A stretch of 64,000 nt of DNA from positions 79,663 to 143,662 of the forward strand of contig JAGTRM010000005.1 in NCBI GenBank assembly GCA_018261735.1. The letters are read 5' to 3'. Position 1 is the first letter of the stretch. Every line of letters begins with the position of its first letter. The notes under the pieces are model-generated. The model was not told the origin of the DNA. It made no database searches and was given only the letters and a program-made list of their open reading frames with translations. A program made the translations under genes and the position numbers. Below are positions 18,502 to 30,592 of this stretch, in pieces. The DNA is from Pseudomonadota bacterium. Lineage in GTDB: Bacteria; Pseudomonadota; Gammaproteobacteria; Burkholderiales; Chitinibacteraceae.

Positions 18502-18960
18502 ATGGACAGTCATTCCAATAACCGATTTAATCGCCATCGACTCTTTCCGACCAGCAAGAATATGCCGCAAGAATATTTTGTCCCTGCGCTTTCAACACAA
18601 CCCTCCGCCCATGCTCCGGACCAAAACCTCTACAATGCTGCAACGGCATTGTCCATGCTTGATGGAGACATGGGACTACTTCAGGAACTGGCATTGCTTT
18701 TCCTGGCAGAAACACCTGCACGTATGAAGCAACTTCGCCAGGGGATCGCCACACAAGACAGTGAACGCATTCACCACAACGCCCATGCGATCAAGGGCTC
18801 GTTGGGCGCAATTGGCGCGCTGCAGGTCATGCTGAGCGCCCAAGCATTGGAAAAAGCTGCCCGGGCAGCCAACTGGCAACTCCTCCTCCCGCTGACGCAG
18901 CGTTTCGAGTCTGAATACAACCAGCTATGCACCCAATTGCATCAGACCTTCAGCGAATAA
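18502..18960 (+). CDS. Stand-alone histidine phosphotransfer (HPt) domain protein
   Basis: 152-aa protein. Residues 40-150 form an HPt four-helix domain with the phospho-accepting His95 in HAIKGSLGAIGA; the first ~40 residues are unordered. It should shuttle phosphoryl groups between a hybrid sensor kinase and a response regulator, but neither is encoded nearby. The ATG at 18502 has a weak ribosome site; an internal ATG at 18562 would remove only the variable extension. Convergent with dut (20 bp apart). Confidence 0.82.
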   Translation: MDSHSNNRFNRHRLFPTSKNMPQEYFVPALSTQPSAHAPDQNLYNAATALSMLDGDMGLLQELALLFLAETPARMKQLRQGIATQDSERIHHNAHAIKGSLGAIGALQVMLSAQALEKAARAANWQLLLPLTQRFESEYNQLCTQLHQTFSE

Positions 18961-18980
18961 CCAACCCATTGAAAAGCCAG

Positions 18981-19430
18981 TTAATGTTTGCCGGTACTGC
19001 CAAATCCACCTTCGCCCCGTTCGGACCCCTCAAAACTATCCACCACATTGAATATCGCTTGCACCACAGGCACGATTACAAGCTGGGCAATCCGCTCCAA
19101 CGGTTGGATGGTGAACGGCGTATGGCTACGATTCCAGACCGAGACAAAAATTTGGCCCTGATAATCCGAATCGATCAGCCCTACCAGATTACCCAACACA
19201 ATCCCCTGCTTATGCCCAAGTCCGGAACGCGGCAGAATCATCGCCGCCAGCCCCGGATCGGCAATATGCAAGGCAATGCCAGTAGGGACCAAGGTAGTGG
19301 CACCGGGTGCCAACTCCACCGAGGAAGCCAGACAGGCACGCAGGTCAAGGCCGGCTGCGCCAGTCGTCGCGTAGGCGGGAAGATTGTTCTTGAGTCGATC
19401 GTCGAGGATACGCAGGTCGATAGTGGCCAT
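18981..19430 (-). CDS. dut: dUTP diphosphatase
   Basis: 149-aa trimeric dUTPase that hydrolyses dUTP to dUMP and keeps uracil out of DNA. Motifs in order: [32 protein letters not shown] (catalytic Asp), the VWNRS region, and the C-terminal glycine-rich arm [14 protein letters not shown] at 19430 is preceded by GGAG at 6 bases; an ATG four codons upstream lacks a site. Follows coaBC by 21 bp in the common coaBC-dut order. Confidence 0.95.
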   Translation of the reverse strand: MATIDLRILDDRLKNNLPAYATTGAAGLDLRACLASSVELAPGATTLVPTGIALHIADPGLAAMILPRSGLGHKQGIVLGNLVGLIDSDYQGQIFVSVWNRSHTPFTIQPLERIAQLVIVPVVQAIFNVVDSFEGSERGEGGFGSTGKH

Positions 19431-19451
19431 GAGGCACTCCATTGAATTAAA

Positions 19452-20639
19452 TCAGTTTTTCTTTTGTAGGTAGAGACGCGCTGCATGCGCAACCAGTTTT
19501 CGCGCCAGCTCCAGCTTTCCGGCGCGCGGCAGGCGATGCTGACCGGCATCGTCCAGCAGGGTAATTTCGTTGTCGTCGGCACCGATGGCGGTCTGCACCA
19601 GATTGGCCGCCAACAGCGGCAATTGCTTGCGCCGACGCTTGGCTTCGGCGTACTCGAGCAGGTTTTCCGACTCCGCAGCAAAACCGACACAGAACGGCGG
19701 ATTGGGCCGGGCAGTCACATTGGCCAGAATATCGGGGTTGGGCGCCAATTCCAGCGTCAGGATATGTGCATCCTTCTTGATCTTCTGTTCCGACTGGTTA
19801 AGCACATAATAGTCAGCCACGGCGGCAACACTGATGAAGAAATCCGCTTCGTCCACTTCGGCATTCACGGCATTGAGCATGTCCTGGGCCGAGAGCACGT
19901 CGATCCTGCGACAGCCGGGCGGCGGCTCAAGACTGACCGGACCGGAAACCAGCGTCACTGCAGCACCCGCCTCCCACGCCGCACGGGCAATCGCGTAACC
20001 CATCTTGCCCGAGCTCGGATTGGTCACGCCACGCACCGCATCGATGCGCTCGAACGTGGGGCCCGCGGTGATCAGTACTTTTTTCCCGGCGAGCAACTTG
20101 GGCTGGAACGCGGCTTCGACATGCAGGGCAATCTCTTCCGGCTCCAGCATGCGGCCTTCGCCCACCTCGCCACAGGCCTGCACGCCAGCCGCCGGCCCAA
20201 GGATCGTGACGCCATCCACCTTCAACTGTTCGATATTGCGCAGGTTGGCCGGATTGGCCCACATCTGCTTGTTCATGGCCGGTGCCACCAGCAGCGGACA
20301 CTCGCGCGCGGCAGCCAGCGTGGAAAGCAGGTCGTCGGCGATTCCGTTCGCCAGTTTGGCCAGGAAGTTGGCCGTAGCCGGCGCTACCAGAAAAAGATCG
20401 GCCCAGCGCGTGAGGCTGATATGCGCCATGCTGTCGCCGCGCTGCTTGTCCCACATCTCGACAAACACCTCGCGCCCGGTCAAGGCCTGAAAGGTCACCG
20501 GCCCAACAAACTCGGTGGCTGAACGCGTCATCACCACCTGAACCTCGTGCCCCGCCTTGGTCAGCAAACGCACCAACTCCGCAGACTTATACGAAGCTAT
20601 CCCGCCACTGACTCCTAGTAAAATTTTTCTTTGGATCAT
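19452..20639 (-). CDS. coaBC: Bifunctional phosphopantothenoylcysteine synthetase/decarboxylase CoaBC
   Basis: 395-aa enzyme for two successive coenzyme A steps. Residues 1-190 form the FMN-dependent decarboxylase (GVSGGIASYKSAELVR, the APAMNKQMW substrate clamp, and ACGEVGEGRM with the reactive cysteine). Residues 190-395 form the CTP-dependent synthetase (ITAGPTFERIDAVRGVTNPSSGKMG and the conserved KIKKD). Start ATG at 20639; divergent from radC with 54 bp between. Confidence 0.95.
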   Translation of the reverse strand: MIQRKILLGVSGGIASYKSAELVRLLTKAGHEVQVVMTRSATEFVGPVTFQALTGREVFVEMWDKQRGDSMAHISLTRWADLFLVAPATANFLAKLANGIADDLLSTLAAARECPLLVAPAMNKQMWANPANLRNIEQLKVDGVTILGPAAGVQACGEVGEGRMLEPEEIALHVEAAFQPKLLAGKKVLITAGPTFERIDAVRGVTNPSSGKMGYAIARAAWEAGAAVTLVSGPVSLEPPPGCRRIDVLSAQDMLNAVNAEVDEADFFISVAAVADYYVLNQSEQKIKKDAHILTLELAPNPDILANVTARPNPPFCVGFAAESENLLEYAEAKRRRKQLPLLAANLVQTAIGADDNEITLLDDAGQHRLPRAGKLELARKLVAHAARLYLQKKN

Positions 20640-20693
20640 TAGTAAGTTCCAGCTATCCTTAACCAGACAAGTTTACCCGGAAATGCACCCACC

Positions 20694-21368
20694 ATGCCCA
20701 TCACTGATTGGCCCGCCGAATCCCGCCCGCGTGAAAAACTGCTTGAACATGGCGCACAGGCCCTGACCGATGCCGAACTACTCGCCATTTTCCTGCGCGT
20801 GGGCTTGCCGGGCAAAAGCGCCGTGGATCTGGCGCGCGATCTGCTTGAACACTTCACTTCGCTCGAAGCCCTGTTCCATGCACCACTGGATCAGTTTTCC
20901 GCGATCCCCGGCATGGGGCAGGCCAAATATGCCCAGTTGCAGGCGGTGCAGGAAATGGCCCGCCGGGCGCTGGCCGAGGAACTGAAAGAGCGCGATGCCT
21001 TCACCTCACCCGAATCAGTACGCCACTACCTGCAACTGCGCTTGCGCGGGCTCGTCACGGAAGAATTCCACGCACTGTTTCTGGATAGCGGCCATCGCCT
21101 GATCGTGGCGGAAGTTCTCGCGCGCGGCAGCCTGAACGAGGCACGCGTTTATCCGCGCGAACTGGCCCGACGCGCACTGCAACACAATGCGGCCGCCGTG
21201 ATCGTGGCACACAACCACCCATCTGGCCGTGCGGACGCTTCGGCAGCCGATCTAGCCTTGACGCGGCAACTTCAAAGCGCACTGGCCTTACTTGAAGTCA
21301 AACTGCTCGATCACTTTATTGTCGCGGCGCACCGGGTCGTTTCGCTGGCCGAAACCGGCGCCCTCTGA
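20694..21368 (+). CDS. radC: RadC-family JAB/MPN domain protein
   Basis: 224-aa protein with an N-terminal helix-hairpin-helix region (RPREKLLEHGAQALTDAELLA and SAIPGMGQAKYAQL) and a C-terminal JAB domain with intact metal motif: EFHALFLD, then HNHPSGRADASAAD. Once linked to DNA repair, its true role is unsettled. ATG at 20694 gives the standard N-terminus. Position next to coaBC is a widely conserved arrangement. Convergent with ligA (29 bp). Confidence 0.92.
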   Translation: MPITDWPAESRPREKLLEHGAQALTDAELLAIFLRVGLPGKSAVDLARDLLEHFTSLEALFHAPLDQFSAIPGMGQAKYAQLQAVQEMARRALAEELKERDAFTSPESVRHYLQLRLRGLVTEEFHALFLDSGHRLIVAEVLARGSLNEARVYPRELARRALQHNAAAVIVAHNHPSGRADASAADLALTRQLQSALALLEVKLLDHFIVAAHRVVSLAETGAL

Positions 21369-21397
21369 CGATCGGACAGCAATTCCTCTCCAACCCG

Positions 21398-23557
<2,160 letters not shown>

Positions 23558-23621
23558 TCACCAAAGGCAAAAACGCCCGGTGGGCAGCCGCACACCGGGC
23601 GATGGAACAATCTAAACGAAC

Positions 23622-24827
23622 TCAGGCAAACAGGCGCAGCGCCGCCACCGACCCCGCAGCAATGCCGCGATCATCCATGCGGGCATAGATGCCGGAAAGC
23701 TGCTGACGGATGTTCGACAAGCTCTTTTCAGTCAGTGCCTTGCCATTGTCATCGGCCAACACACCGCCTAGTGCGGTAGCCAGGCTCTGGGCAAAATCGG
23801 CCAGATAATCAAACACCGCCACGCCGCCGGCCACACGCGGCACGTCAAACAACAGGGTCAGCCCTTCGGAAGTCGTGCCAAACGGCACTTCGTCCTGATT
23901 GCACAAGGTAAACAGGGTTTTTCCGGAATCGCTGCGGTAATGGAAGTTGCCATCCTGCCCCCGCACCAGACCCGCGCTCTCTGCCAGCACGCGCACTTTT
24001 TCCATCGGGAACGGCTTTTCGCTAGGCATGATATTCAGCCCGATCAGCACATCGACACTTGCGCAGAATTCATCCAGATTGCGTGCGGCATTCAGCTTGG
24101 ACGCGCGCTGCGGGAAGGTCACCACCGCATCGAATTCATCGGCGAATTGCTGCACGCCCATACAGAACGCGTTGAGCTGCTCCTGAGTCAGTGCACCCTG
24201 CCGATCGGCCAACTGCAAACCCACCTGCAATTCCACATAACGGCTGCGATTGGTATGCAGTACCACTTCCCACTGGTCATCGTTGTTCAGGCCCAGGGTA
24301 ACAATCCGTTTGGCACCAGGAAAGGTCGGCACGTTGGCGGCGGGAATCTGTTCACCGGCATGAATTTCAGCAATGAAGTCCAGAACGGGATCGAGCAAGC
24401 TGGTGGTCACCACCGCGTCTTCCTGCTCGGGTTCTGGTTGCGGTTCGGGTGCAGTCTGGACCGGTGCCGACGAAACAAGCGCGGCCTGGCGCGCGGCAAG
24501 GGCGGCTTGCGGATCGACAAAATCATCCAGATCATCGTCATCGACAAAAAAAGAGGGCGTAGTTTTTTCTTCCGAATCCACAGCACGCATTGGCGGGATT
24601 TCGAGTGCAGCGACGGGTTCCCGCGCCTGGATGATTGGTTCTAGCCGATGGGATTCGCCGGTGCGCACCATGTTCTTGGGCGTTTCCAGCAACACGTCGG
24701 GCTGGTTGCGAGAAAAGGCTTTCTGGGCCTGCTGCCGGTAGCGATGCTCTTGCCACCAATTGTAGGCATAGACAACAACGACAATCGCGCCACCGATTAC
24801 CAGCGATCCCAATTGCAAGTCAGTCAT
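23622..24827 (-). CDS. zipA: Cell division protein ZipA
   Basis: 401-aa bitopic membrane protein that tethers FtsZ to the inner membrane. One N-terminal helix (residues 7-24, LGSLVIGGAIVVVVYAYNWW) is followed by a charged Pro/Gln/Glu-rich linker (about 30-150) and a C-terminal ZipA domain (about 255-400; IMPSEKPFPMEKVRVLAESAG, LLFDVPRVAGG). ATG at 24827 begins the signal-anchor; an upstream TTG is in frame. Position between smc and ligA supports the call. Confidence 0.9.
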   Translation of the reverse strand: MTDLQLGSLVIGGAIVVVVYAYNWWQEHRYRQQAQKAFSRNQPDVLLETPKNMVRTGESHRLEPIIQAREPVAALEIPPMRAVDSEEKTTPSFFVDDDDLDDFVDPQAALAARQAALVSSAPVQTAPEPQPEPEQEDAVVTTSLLDPVLDFIAEIHAGEQIPAANVPTFPGAKRIVTLGLNNDDQWEVVLHTNRSRYVELQVGLQLADRQGALTQEQLNAFCMGVQQFADEFDAVVTFPQRASKLNAARNLDEFCASVDVLIGLNIMPSEKPFPMEKVRVLAESAGLVRGQDGNFHYRSDSGKTLFTLCNQDEVPFGTTSEGLTLLFDVPRVAGGVAVFDYLADFAQSLATALGGVLADDNGKALTEKSLSNIRQQLSGIYARMDDRGIAAGSVAALRLFA

Positions 24828-24860
24828 GATCAATTACCCGTAATGAATTCTTTTCCGTAC

Positions 24861-27800
24861 TCAAACCGGCACCGCTTCGCGCATGGAAAGTGCTTGTTCA
24901 ATATCCACCGCAACCACGCGTGACACCCCTTGTTCCTGCATGGTCACGCCAACCAGCTGTTGCGCCATCTCCATTGCCAGCCGGTTGTGACTGATGAAAA
25001 GGAATTGTGTCCGCTCAGCCATTTTCTTCACCAGATCGCAGTAACGCAAGGTATTGGCATCATCGAGCGGGGCATCGACCTCGTCCAGCAGACAGAAAGG
25101 CGCGGGATTGAGCCGGAACAGCGAGAATACCAGACTTAGCGCGGTCAGTGCTTTCTCGCCCCCGGAAAGCAGATGGATCGTACTGTTCTTCTTCCCGGGC
25201 GGCTGGGCCATGATTTGCAGGCCGGCATCCAGAATTTCTTCCCCGGTCAAGCTCAATTCGGCATGCCCACCACCGAAAAGTGCCGGGAAAAGTTCTTGTA
25301 AACTGGCGTTGACCGCATGGAACGTTTCGGAAAGCAACGCCCGGGTTTCACGGTCGATGCGCCGAATGGCGCTCTCCAGTGTTTCCATTGCCGTGCGCAG
25401 ATCCGCCTCTTGCCGGTCCAGATAATCTTTCCGTTCACGCGCAGCGGTCAACTCTTCCAGTGCCGCCAGGTTCACCGCGCCCAGCCCGTTCACAGCCTGG
25501 GTCAATCGGCCAATCTCGGCCACCAGAGTCGAGATTTTCAATCCGGTTCCCAGCTTGTGGCGCAATGCTTCCTCGTCCACCTCTGCCTCGGCCAGCTCCT
25601 GCGCAAAGCGCTCGACCGCCAGACGCGCTTCCTGCTCTTTCAGCCGCAGCACATTCACCGACTCACGCGCCGGTTCAAGCGTGGCGTCCAGCACCTGCTT
25701 GGTCGCCTCGCGCTCACGCAGCCCGTTCTGGGCACCATTCAGGGCATCGCGCGCCACTGCCAGCAAGCGCTCTTTTTCCGAACGCCGATCCACGGCATCC
25801 TGAAAACCGATATCGAAATCGCCCTCATCCACGCTGTCGAGATCCAGTATGGCATTTTCCAGGCGCTCGGCCAGCAAATCGCGCCGCTCGGCAAGCTCAC
25901 ACGTGCGCCGTTCCAGCTCCAACAGACGCGCCTCGGCATTTTGCACAGCGAAGCGCGCTTCCTGTGCCGCTCGTTCACGCTGGCGCAGACGAGTACGCTG
26001 CAATTCGCAATCCTGCTCGGCACTCTGGCGCTGGCGCTGCGCTGAATCCAGCGCAGCCGCCAAGGGCGCATACTCTTCTTGCGCCTGTGACAAAGCGGCT
26101 TGGCACTCCTCACGCCCCAGCGTTTCATCGCTGATCTGCTCATCCAGCAACACCAGCTCTTCCTGTGCTTCGTTCCTGCGGCGCGCGGCCTGTCCGGCAG
26201 CTTCCTGCTTGCGCGCAAGTTCTTTTTCCTGCTGCGCCAACTGCTCGCGCGCCTGTTGCAAGGACATGCGTGCCACACGTAACACGGCTTCTCGGGATTC
26301 CCGGGCGCTGCGCGTTTGCATTACCTGTGCTTCGGCAATTTCCAGTTGCGGCGCAAGGATTTCCAGCCGGGTGCGCACATCGGCAAGCTCCTGCTGGCGC
26401 TCCAAGACGCCGGAAAGTGCGCTGCCCGCAGCGTGATAATGCACGCCGTGACGGCCAAGCAGCACACCGGCCTGCGTAACCAGCCAACCGCCCGCCGGCA
26501 AGGCATTACTGGCCGCAGCAAGATCCGTTCCCTCCGGGGCACACCACACCAGCGCCAGCCAGTCCTGCAGCGCAGGCAAGAAGCCTGGCTCGCGGCAACG
26601 CAGTTGCACCAGCAGCGGTGGGCAACCGGCGATTTCTCCCGGCACGGGCGCGGCCAAAACACCCGCCAGTGCCAGCGCGGCCGGCCCCGGCGCATTTTCT
26701 TGCGGCAATCCCTGCGCCAGTCGCGCCTGCAAACGCTGTCCAAGCGCGGCCTCCACGGCAGCTGCCCATCCCGGCTCGATGCTGAGACTTTCCAGCAAAC
26801 GCGGCATATCGCGCAAACCCTGCGCGACGAACCAATCCTGCAGGGCTTGCTCATCATGCGGCGCAGCGAGCCGCGCCAGTGCCTGTTCTCGAGCAAGTAG
26901 CCCGGCCTGCTCCAGCCGCAAGGCTTCGCGAGCCGTTTGCGCATCGGCCTGCACCGCACGAGCCATTTCAAGCGCCGCTTCGTCATCAGCCAAAGCCAGC
27001 GTCCGCTCCTCGGCGAGCAAGCGGTTTTCTTCCACCTGCTCCGCGAACATCTGCAATGCCGTGTCATCCGCGCCCGCCGTTTCGCGCAGTTCGGCTTCCA
27101 GCCGGCCCCGGCGCAGCTGCAGCGCGGTTAGGGTGCGTTCATGGTGCTGCAATTGCTGCGCGGCCAACTCGGCCGCCTTGCGTGCGCCCGCCTGCCGATC
27201 ACGCAAATCCTGGCTGGCGCCATCCGCTGCTTTCAGCAACGCCTCCAGTTCAGGCAAGCGATCCGATTCTTCAGAAAGCTGCAGCGCAGCGTCTTCGTTC
27301 AGAATGGCCGCCTCTTCGCGCCGGGCCAGCCAGTCGTACCGATCGCCCGTGGCATTGGCCAGCTCCTGATCCACGCGCCCCATCTCGGCTTTGATCTCCG
27401 CCACCTGAGCTCCCAGGCGCTCACGGGTCTGGCGCAGATGCAAGAGTTGCTGCTCCAGTCGCGCCACGGCAGCATTGGCTTCGTACAATTCGCCCTGTGC
27501 GCTGTGCACGGTATCGCTGGCGGCGTAATGCGCTTCGCGCAGCGCCTCGATTTCTGCTTCCAGACTCCGCAATTCGCTAATCTTGCCTTCCAGTGCGTTT
27601 TGCGCAGCTTCGATTTCGCGCTTGGCCTGCTCGGCGTCTTTGGCCGCATCCAACTTGCGTTGCAACGCCAGCAGATTCTGTTTTTCCGTAACCGCTTCTT
27701 TCAGCCGATGGAATTCGGCAGCGACTTCAGCCTGCGTGGACAATCGCTCGATCTGGCCATCCAGCTCCAGGCGGATATCATCGACACGGGAAAGGTTGTC

Positions 27801-28364
27801 GCGGGTGTCGGCCAGGCGGTTCTCGGTTTCACGGCGGCGCTCCTTGTATTTGGAAACACCGGCGGCCTCTTCCAGGTAATGGCGCAGCTCTTCCGGCTTG
27901 GCCTCGATGATGCGCGAAATCATGCCCTGTTCGATGATCGCGTAACCGCCCTTGCCCACGCCGGTACCGAGGAAAAGGTCGGTGATATCGCGCCGGCGCA
28001 CTTGCAGGTTGTTGATGTAGTAGGAAGATTCACCCTGGCGCGTGAGCACGCGCTTGATCGAGATTTCGGCGTACTGCGACCATTGCCCGGCAGCCAGGCC
28101 GGCATCGTTGTTGAACACCAGTTCGACCGAAGCACGGCTGACCGACTTGCGGCTGGTCGAACCATTGAAGATCACGTCCTGCATCGATTCGCCGCGCAAC
28201 TGCTTGGCGGACGATTCGCCCAGCACCCAGCGCACCGCATCGATCACGTTCGACTTACCGCAGCCGTTCGGCCCGCACACCGCCACCAGTTGCCCGGACG
28301 TGACAATGGTCGTCGGATCAACGAACGATTTGAAACCGGCAAGTTTGATGTGGGTAAGGCGCAC
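24861..28364 (-). CDS. smc: Chromosome segregation ATPase SMC
   Basis: 1167-aa condensin core. N-terminal ATPase half with Walker A GPNGCGKSNVIDA, long coiled coils (about 165-500 and 670-1000), a globular hinge (about 510-640) and the C-terminal half with signature LLSGGEKALTALS and Walker B CLLDEVDAPLDD. The start codon is GTG at 28364, beginning the conserved VRLTHIKLAGFKSF. First gene of the leftward smc-zipA-ligA cluster (33 and 73 bp gaps). Confidence 0.96.
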   Translation of the reverse strand: MRLTHIKLAGFKSFVDPTTIVTSGQLVAVCGPNGCGKSNVIDAVRWVLGESSAKQLRGESMQDVIFNGSTSRKSVSRASVELVFNNDAGLAAGQWSQYAEISIKRVLTRQGESSYYINNLQVRRRDITDLFLGTGVGKGGYAIIEQGMISRIIEAKPEELRHYLEEAAGVSKYKERRRETENRLADTRDNLSRVDDIRLELDGQIERLSTQAEVAAEFHRLKEAVTEKQNLLALQRKLDAAKDAEQAKREIEAAQNALEGKISELRSLEAEIEALREAHYAASDTVHSAQGELYEANAAVARLEQQLLHLRQTRERLGAQVAEIKAEMGRVDQELANATGDRYDWLARREEAAILNEDAALQLSEESDRLPELEALLKAADGASQDLRDRQAGARKAAELAAQQLQHHERTLTALQLRRGRLEAELRETAGADDTALQMFAEQVEENRLLAEERTLALADDEAALEMARAVQADAQTAREALRLEQAGLLAREQALARLAAPHDEQALQDWFVAQGLRDMPRLLESLSIEPGWAAAVEAALGQRLQARLAQGLPQENAPGPAALALAGVLAAPVPGEIAGCPPLLVQLRCREPGFLPALQDWLALVWCAPEGTDLAAASNALPAGGWLVTQAGVLLGRHGVHYHAAGSALSGVLERQQELADVRTRLEILAPQLEIAEAQVMQTRSARESREAVLRVARMSLQQAREQLAQQEKELARKQEAAGQAARRRNEAQEELVLLDEQISDETLGREECQAALSQAQEEYAPLAAALDSAQRQRQSAEQDCELQRTRLRQRERAAQEARFAVQNAEARLLELERRTCELAERRDLLAERLENAILDLDSVDEGDFDIGFQDAVDRRSEKERLLAVARDALNGAQNGLREREATKQVLDATLEPARESVNVLRLKEQEARLAVERFAQELAEAEVDEEALRHKLGTGLKISTLVAEIGRLTQAVNGLGAVNLAALEELTAARERKDYLDRQEADLRTAMETLESAIRRIDRETRALLSETFHAVNASLQELFPALFGGGHAELSLTGEEILDAGLQIMAQPPGKKNSTIHLLSGGEKALTALSLVFSLFRLNPAPFCLLDEVDAPLDDANTLRYCDLVKKMAERTQFLFISHNRLAMEMAQQLVGVTMQEQGVSRVVAVDIEQALSMREAVPV

Positions 28365-28596
28365 GGCAATCTATCAAAGCAGGAAAGCAGCGATTTTAAC
28401 CGAGATTGTTGCAGGACATTCATGTGCTTCAGGCCCGCGTTATCCAGCAAAAATCTGCCAGGATGCCTGCTATATTGAAATCAACCACGCAATTGCGACC
28501 CGCACTACTCCGAGATCCAGCAACACCAACCAATCCGTACCGGACCAGACTGCCGCCAATTGCAATATTTCATTCATGTTGTACAGGGAGGGTGTC

Positions 28597-29016
28597 ATGA
28601 AAAAAACGCTGGTTCCCTATGATGGTTCCGTTTTTTCCGTACATGCCTTGTCATGGGCAATTGAGCACCGCAGCGCGCCCGAAGACGAGATTCACTTGGT
28701 CTATGTCGAACAGGAACCTCAAGCCTGGCAAACCCACGGCATGGAAGCACAAGCAGTCGAGGCACAACTGCGCCTGCATGCCAAGGAAGTTCTTGCGCCT
28801 GGCCGTGAAATTCTGGCGCAACAAAAAATCCCGCACATCAGCCATGAAATGATCGGTGACCCGCCTCGCAAAATTGTTGAACTTGCCATCAAGCTGGGCT
28901 GCACGCAAATTGTCATGGGTACCCACGGGCACGGCGCATTTCTTGATTTGATGCTGGGATCGGTAGCGACACGGGTTCTGCACTTGGCACAAATACCTGT
29001 CACCCTGATCAAGTAA
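28597..29016 (+). CDS. Universal stress protein (UspA family)
   Basis: 139-aa cytoplasmic Usp domain. N-terminal strand KKTLVPYDGSVFS and the C-terminal ATP-binding motif MGTHGHGAFLDLMLGSVATRV (G-2X-G-9X-G-S/T) indicate the nucleotide-binding type. ATG at 28597 follows AGGGAGGG. Monocistronic: divergent from smc with 232 bp between, and ended by a strong terminator. Confidence 0.92.
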   Translation: MKKTLVPYDGSVFSVHALSWAIEHRSAPEDEIHLVYVEQEPQAWQTHGMEAQAVEAQLRLHAKEVLAPGREILAQQKIPHISHEMIGDPPRKIVELAIKLGCTQIVMGTHGHGAFLDLMLGSVATRVLHLAQIPVTLIK

Positions 29017-29032
29017 ACCGTTCACACCCAAC

Positions 29033-29062
29033 AAAAAACCGGCCATACAGGCCGGTTTTTTT
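29033..29062. terminator. Bidirectional rho-independent terminator
   Basis: AACCGGCC and GGCCGGTT with loop ATACA, flanked by six A on the left and eight T on the right. Serves both usp (plus) and the NhaD-type antiporter (minus). Confidence 0.92.
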
Positions 29063-29075
29063 CAAGGGAAAGGTA

Positions 29076-30404
29076 TTAATGCTGTTGCACGACAGCGGGC
29101 ACGGTACCTTGTGGCGCATCCTTGTGCTGTGCGTGTGGTTCCCATCCCCAAATGGCCAGCATCACGAAGAAACCAATCACATAGGCCACAGGTACAAACC
29201 AGCCATGCTTGACCCATTGCACGGCGGAGCGTGCTTCCGGATACATATTGGACAACGCCACCCCAGCGGACGAACCGAACCACAGCATCGAACCACCGAA
29301 CCCCACCGCATAGGCCAGCACACCCCAGTCGAAACCACCCTGCTTCAGCGCCAGCGCAGTCAACGGAATATTGTCGAAAACCGCAGAAACAAAACCGAGA
29401 CCGAATGCAGAAGCCCAGGATGCAGGCGGCAAGGCCTCAACCGGCATCATTGAAGCAATGGTCACCAAAGACAGCAGGAAGATCGATCCCTTGAAGGTTT
29501 CCGGCATGATTTCCCAGTCATGGCGACGCACCGGGATGGTGAGAATAATTGCGGCCCACACGGCAGCCCCCAGAAACGGGAAGCTGTTGGAAATATCAGC
29601 AAACTGGGTATTCACGACCACATTGGTCACAATCGCCAGTACAAGGATCGCGCCCACAATGCCAACCCGCGCCCAATCGATATGGGTGTGTTGATTGGCA
29701 TTCTTGATGATCGGAGAATAGGCATGCTGCTTTTTCGCAGCAAAGTAGCTCAGAATCAGAAGGCTGGTCACGGCTGCAATATATGCATGAAGTACATCCA
29801 ACGGCGAAACACCGTCAATCCACATCATCGTCGTCGTCGTATCGCCCACCACCGAGCCGGAACCCCCGGCATTCGATGCAGCCACAATCGCAGCAAGATA
29901 GCCCACATGAACCTTGCCACGGAACAACTGGTGCGCCATCGCACCACCGATCATGGCGGCAGCGATGTTGTCGAGGAAACTGGACAGCACGAACACCATG
30001 ATCAGCATCACAAAGCCGCCCTTCCAGTCATCCGGTAGATACTTGGGCAACACAACCGGGACGTGGCTCTTTTCAAAATGACGGGAGAGAATGGCGAAAC
30101 CCATCAGCAAGCCCAGCAGGTTGGTTAGCGTAACCAACTCATGCCCCATATGGGCAGCCAAGCCGGCAAAGCCCGCACCGAACTTGAAGCCAGTGAAAAT
30201 CAACTTGTAGAGGGTGACCGTCACCAGACCGGTCAGTGCCACTTGCAGGGTGTAGTGGTGGAACAATGCCACCCCCAGCAGGGTAAGCGCGAAGAGAATG
30301 AAATCAACCGGGATGCCGGCTACGGAAGGGCCAGCGGCAAACGCTTGCGCGCTTAGCAGAGCGAGCAAACCGCCACTCAGCCATCCTTTGAATACGGGTT
30401 TCAT
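29076..30404 (-). CDS. nhaD: NhaD-type Na+/H+ antiporter
   Basis: 442-aa polytopic protein of the ion-transporter superfamily. The N-terminal hydrophobic stretch (residues 7-23) may be a signal or first helix. Family marks are SFLDNIAAAMIGGAMA (about 150-165), AIVAASNAGGSGSVVGDTTTTMMW (about 178-202) and FDNIPLTALALKQGG near 345. These match NhaD, which expels sodium or lithium at alkaline pH. ATG at 30404 follows AGGACAGGA. Monocistronic between two terminators. Confidence 0.87.
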   Translation of the reverse strand: MKPVFKGWLSGGLLALLSAQAFAAGPSVAGIPVDFILFALTLLGVALFHHYTLQVALTGLVTVTLYKLIFTGFKFGAGFAGLAAHMGHELVTLTNLLGLLMGFAILSRHFEKSHVPVVLPKYLPDDWKGGFVMLIMVFVLSSFLDNIAAAMIGGAMAHQLFRGKVHVGYLAAIVAASNAGGSGSVVGDTTTTMMWIDGVSPLDVLHAYIAAVTSLLILSYFAAKKQHAYSPIIKNANQHTHIDWARVGIVGAILVLAIVTNVVVNTQFADISNSFPFLGAAVWAAIILTIPVRRHDWEIMPETFKGSIFLLSLVTIASMMPVEALPPASWASAFGLGFVSAVFDNIPLTALALKQGGFDWGVLAYAVGFGGSMLWFGSSAGVALSNMYPEARSAVQWVKHGWFVPVAYVIGFFVMLAIWGWEPHAQHKDAPQGTVPAVVQQH

Positions 30405-30540
30405 GATTAGTCCTGTCCTGTTGAATTGAACTGCAAAGCCTTCTCCCTCGGCAGCGTGCAATCCTACCGGCATCACATTGAAGTGGCCAGACCAATGCGC
30501 CCGGCTGTTGCGCAAAACGCTACGCATTTTGCGCTCGCGC

Positions 30541-30570
30541 AAAAAAACAGCCGGGTCACCCCGGCCGTTT
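30541..30570 (-). terminator. Rho-independent terminator of the phaC-thiolase unit
   Basis: On the minus strand ACGGCCGGGG and CCCGGCTGT pair around a short loop and are followed by seven T. An imperfect palindrome (GCGCAAAA...TTTTGCGC, 30510-30533) lies just beyond, in the nhaD leader. Confidence 0.82.
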
Positions 30571-30592
30571 TGAGTTCATGCTGCGCGTGTTG

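Noticed and set aside
27141..28478. 445-codon open frame antisense to smc
   Set aside because: Shadow of smc; no recognisable domain.
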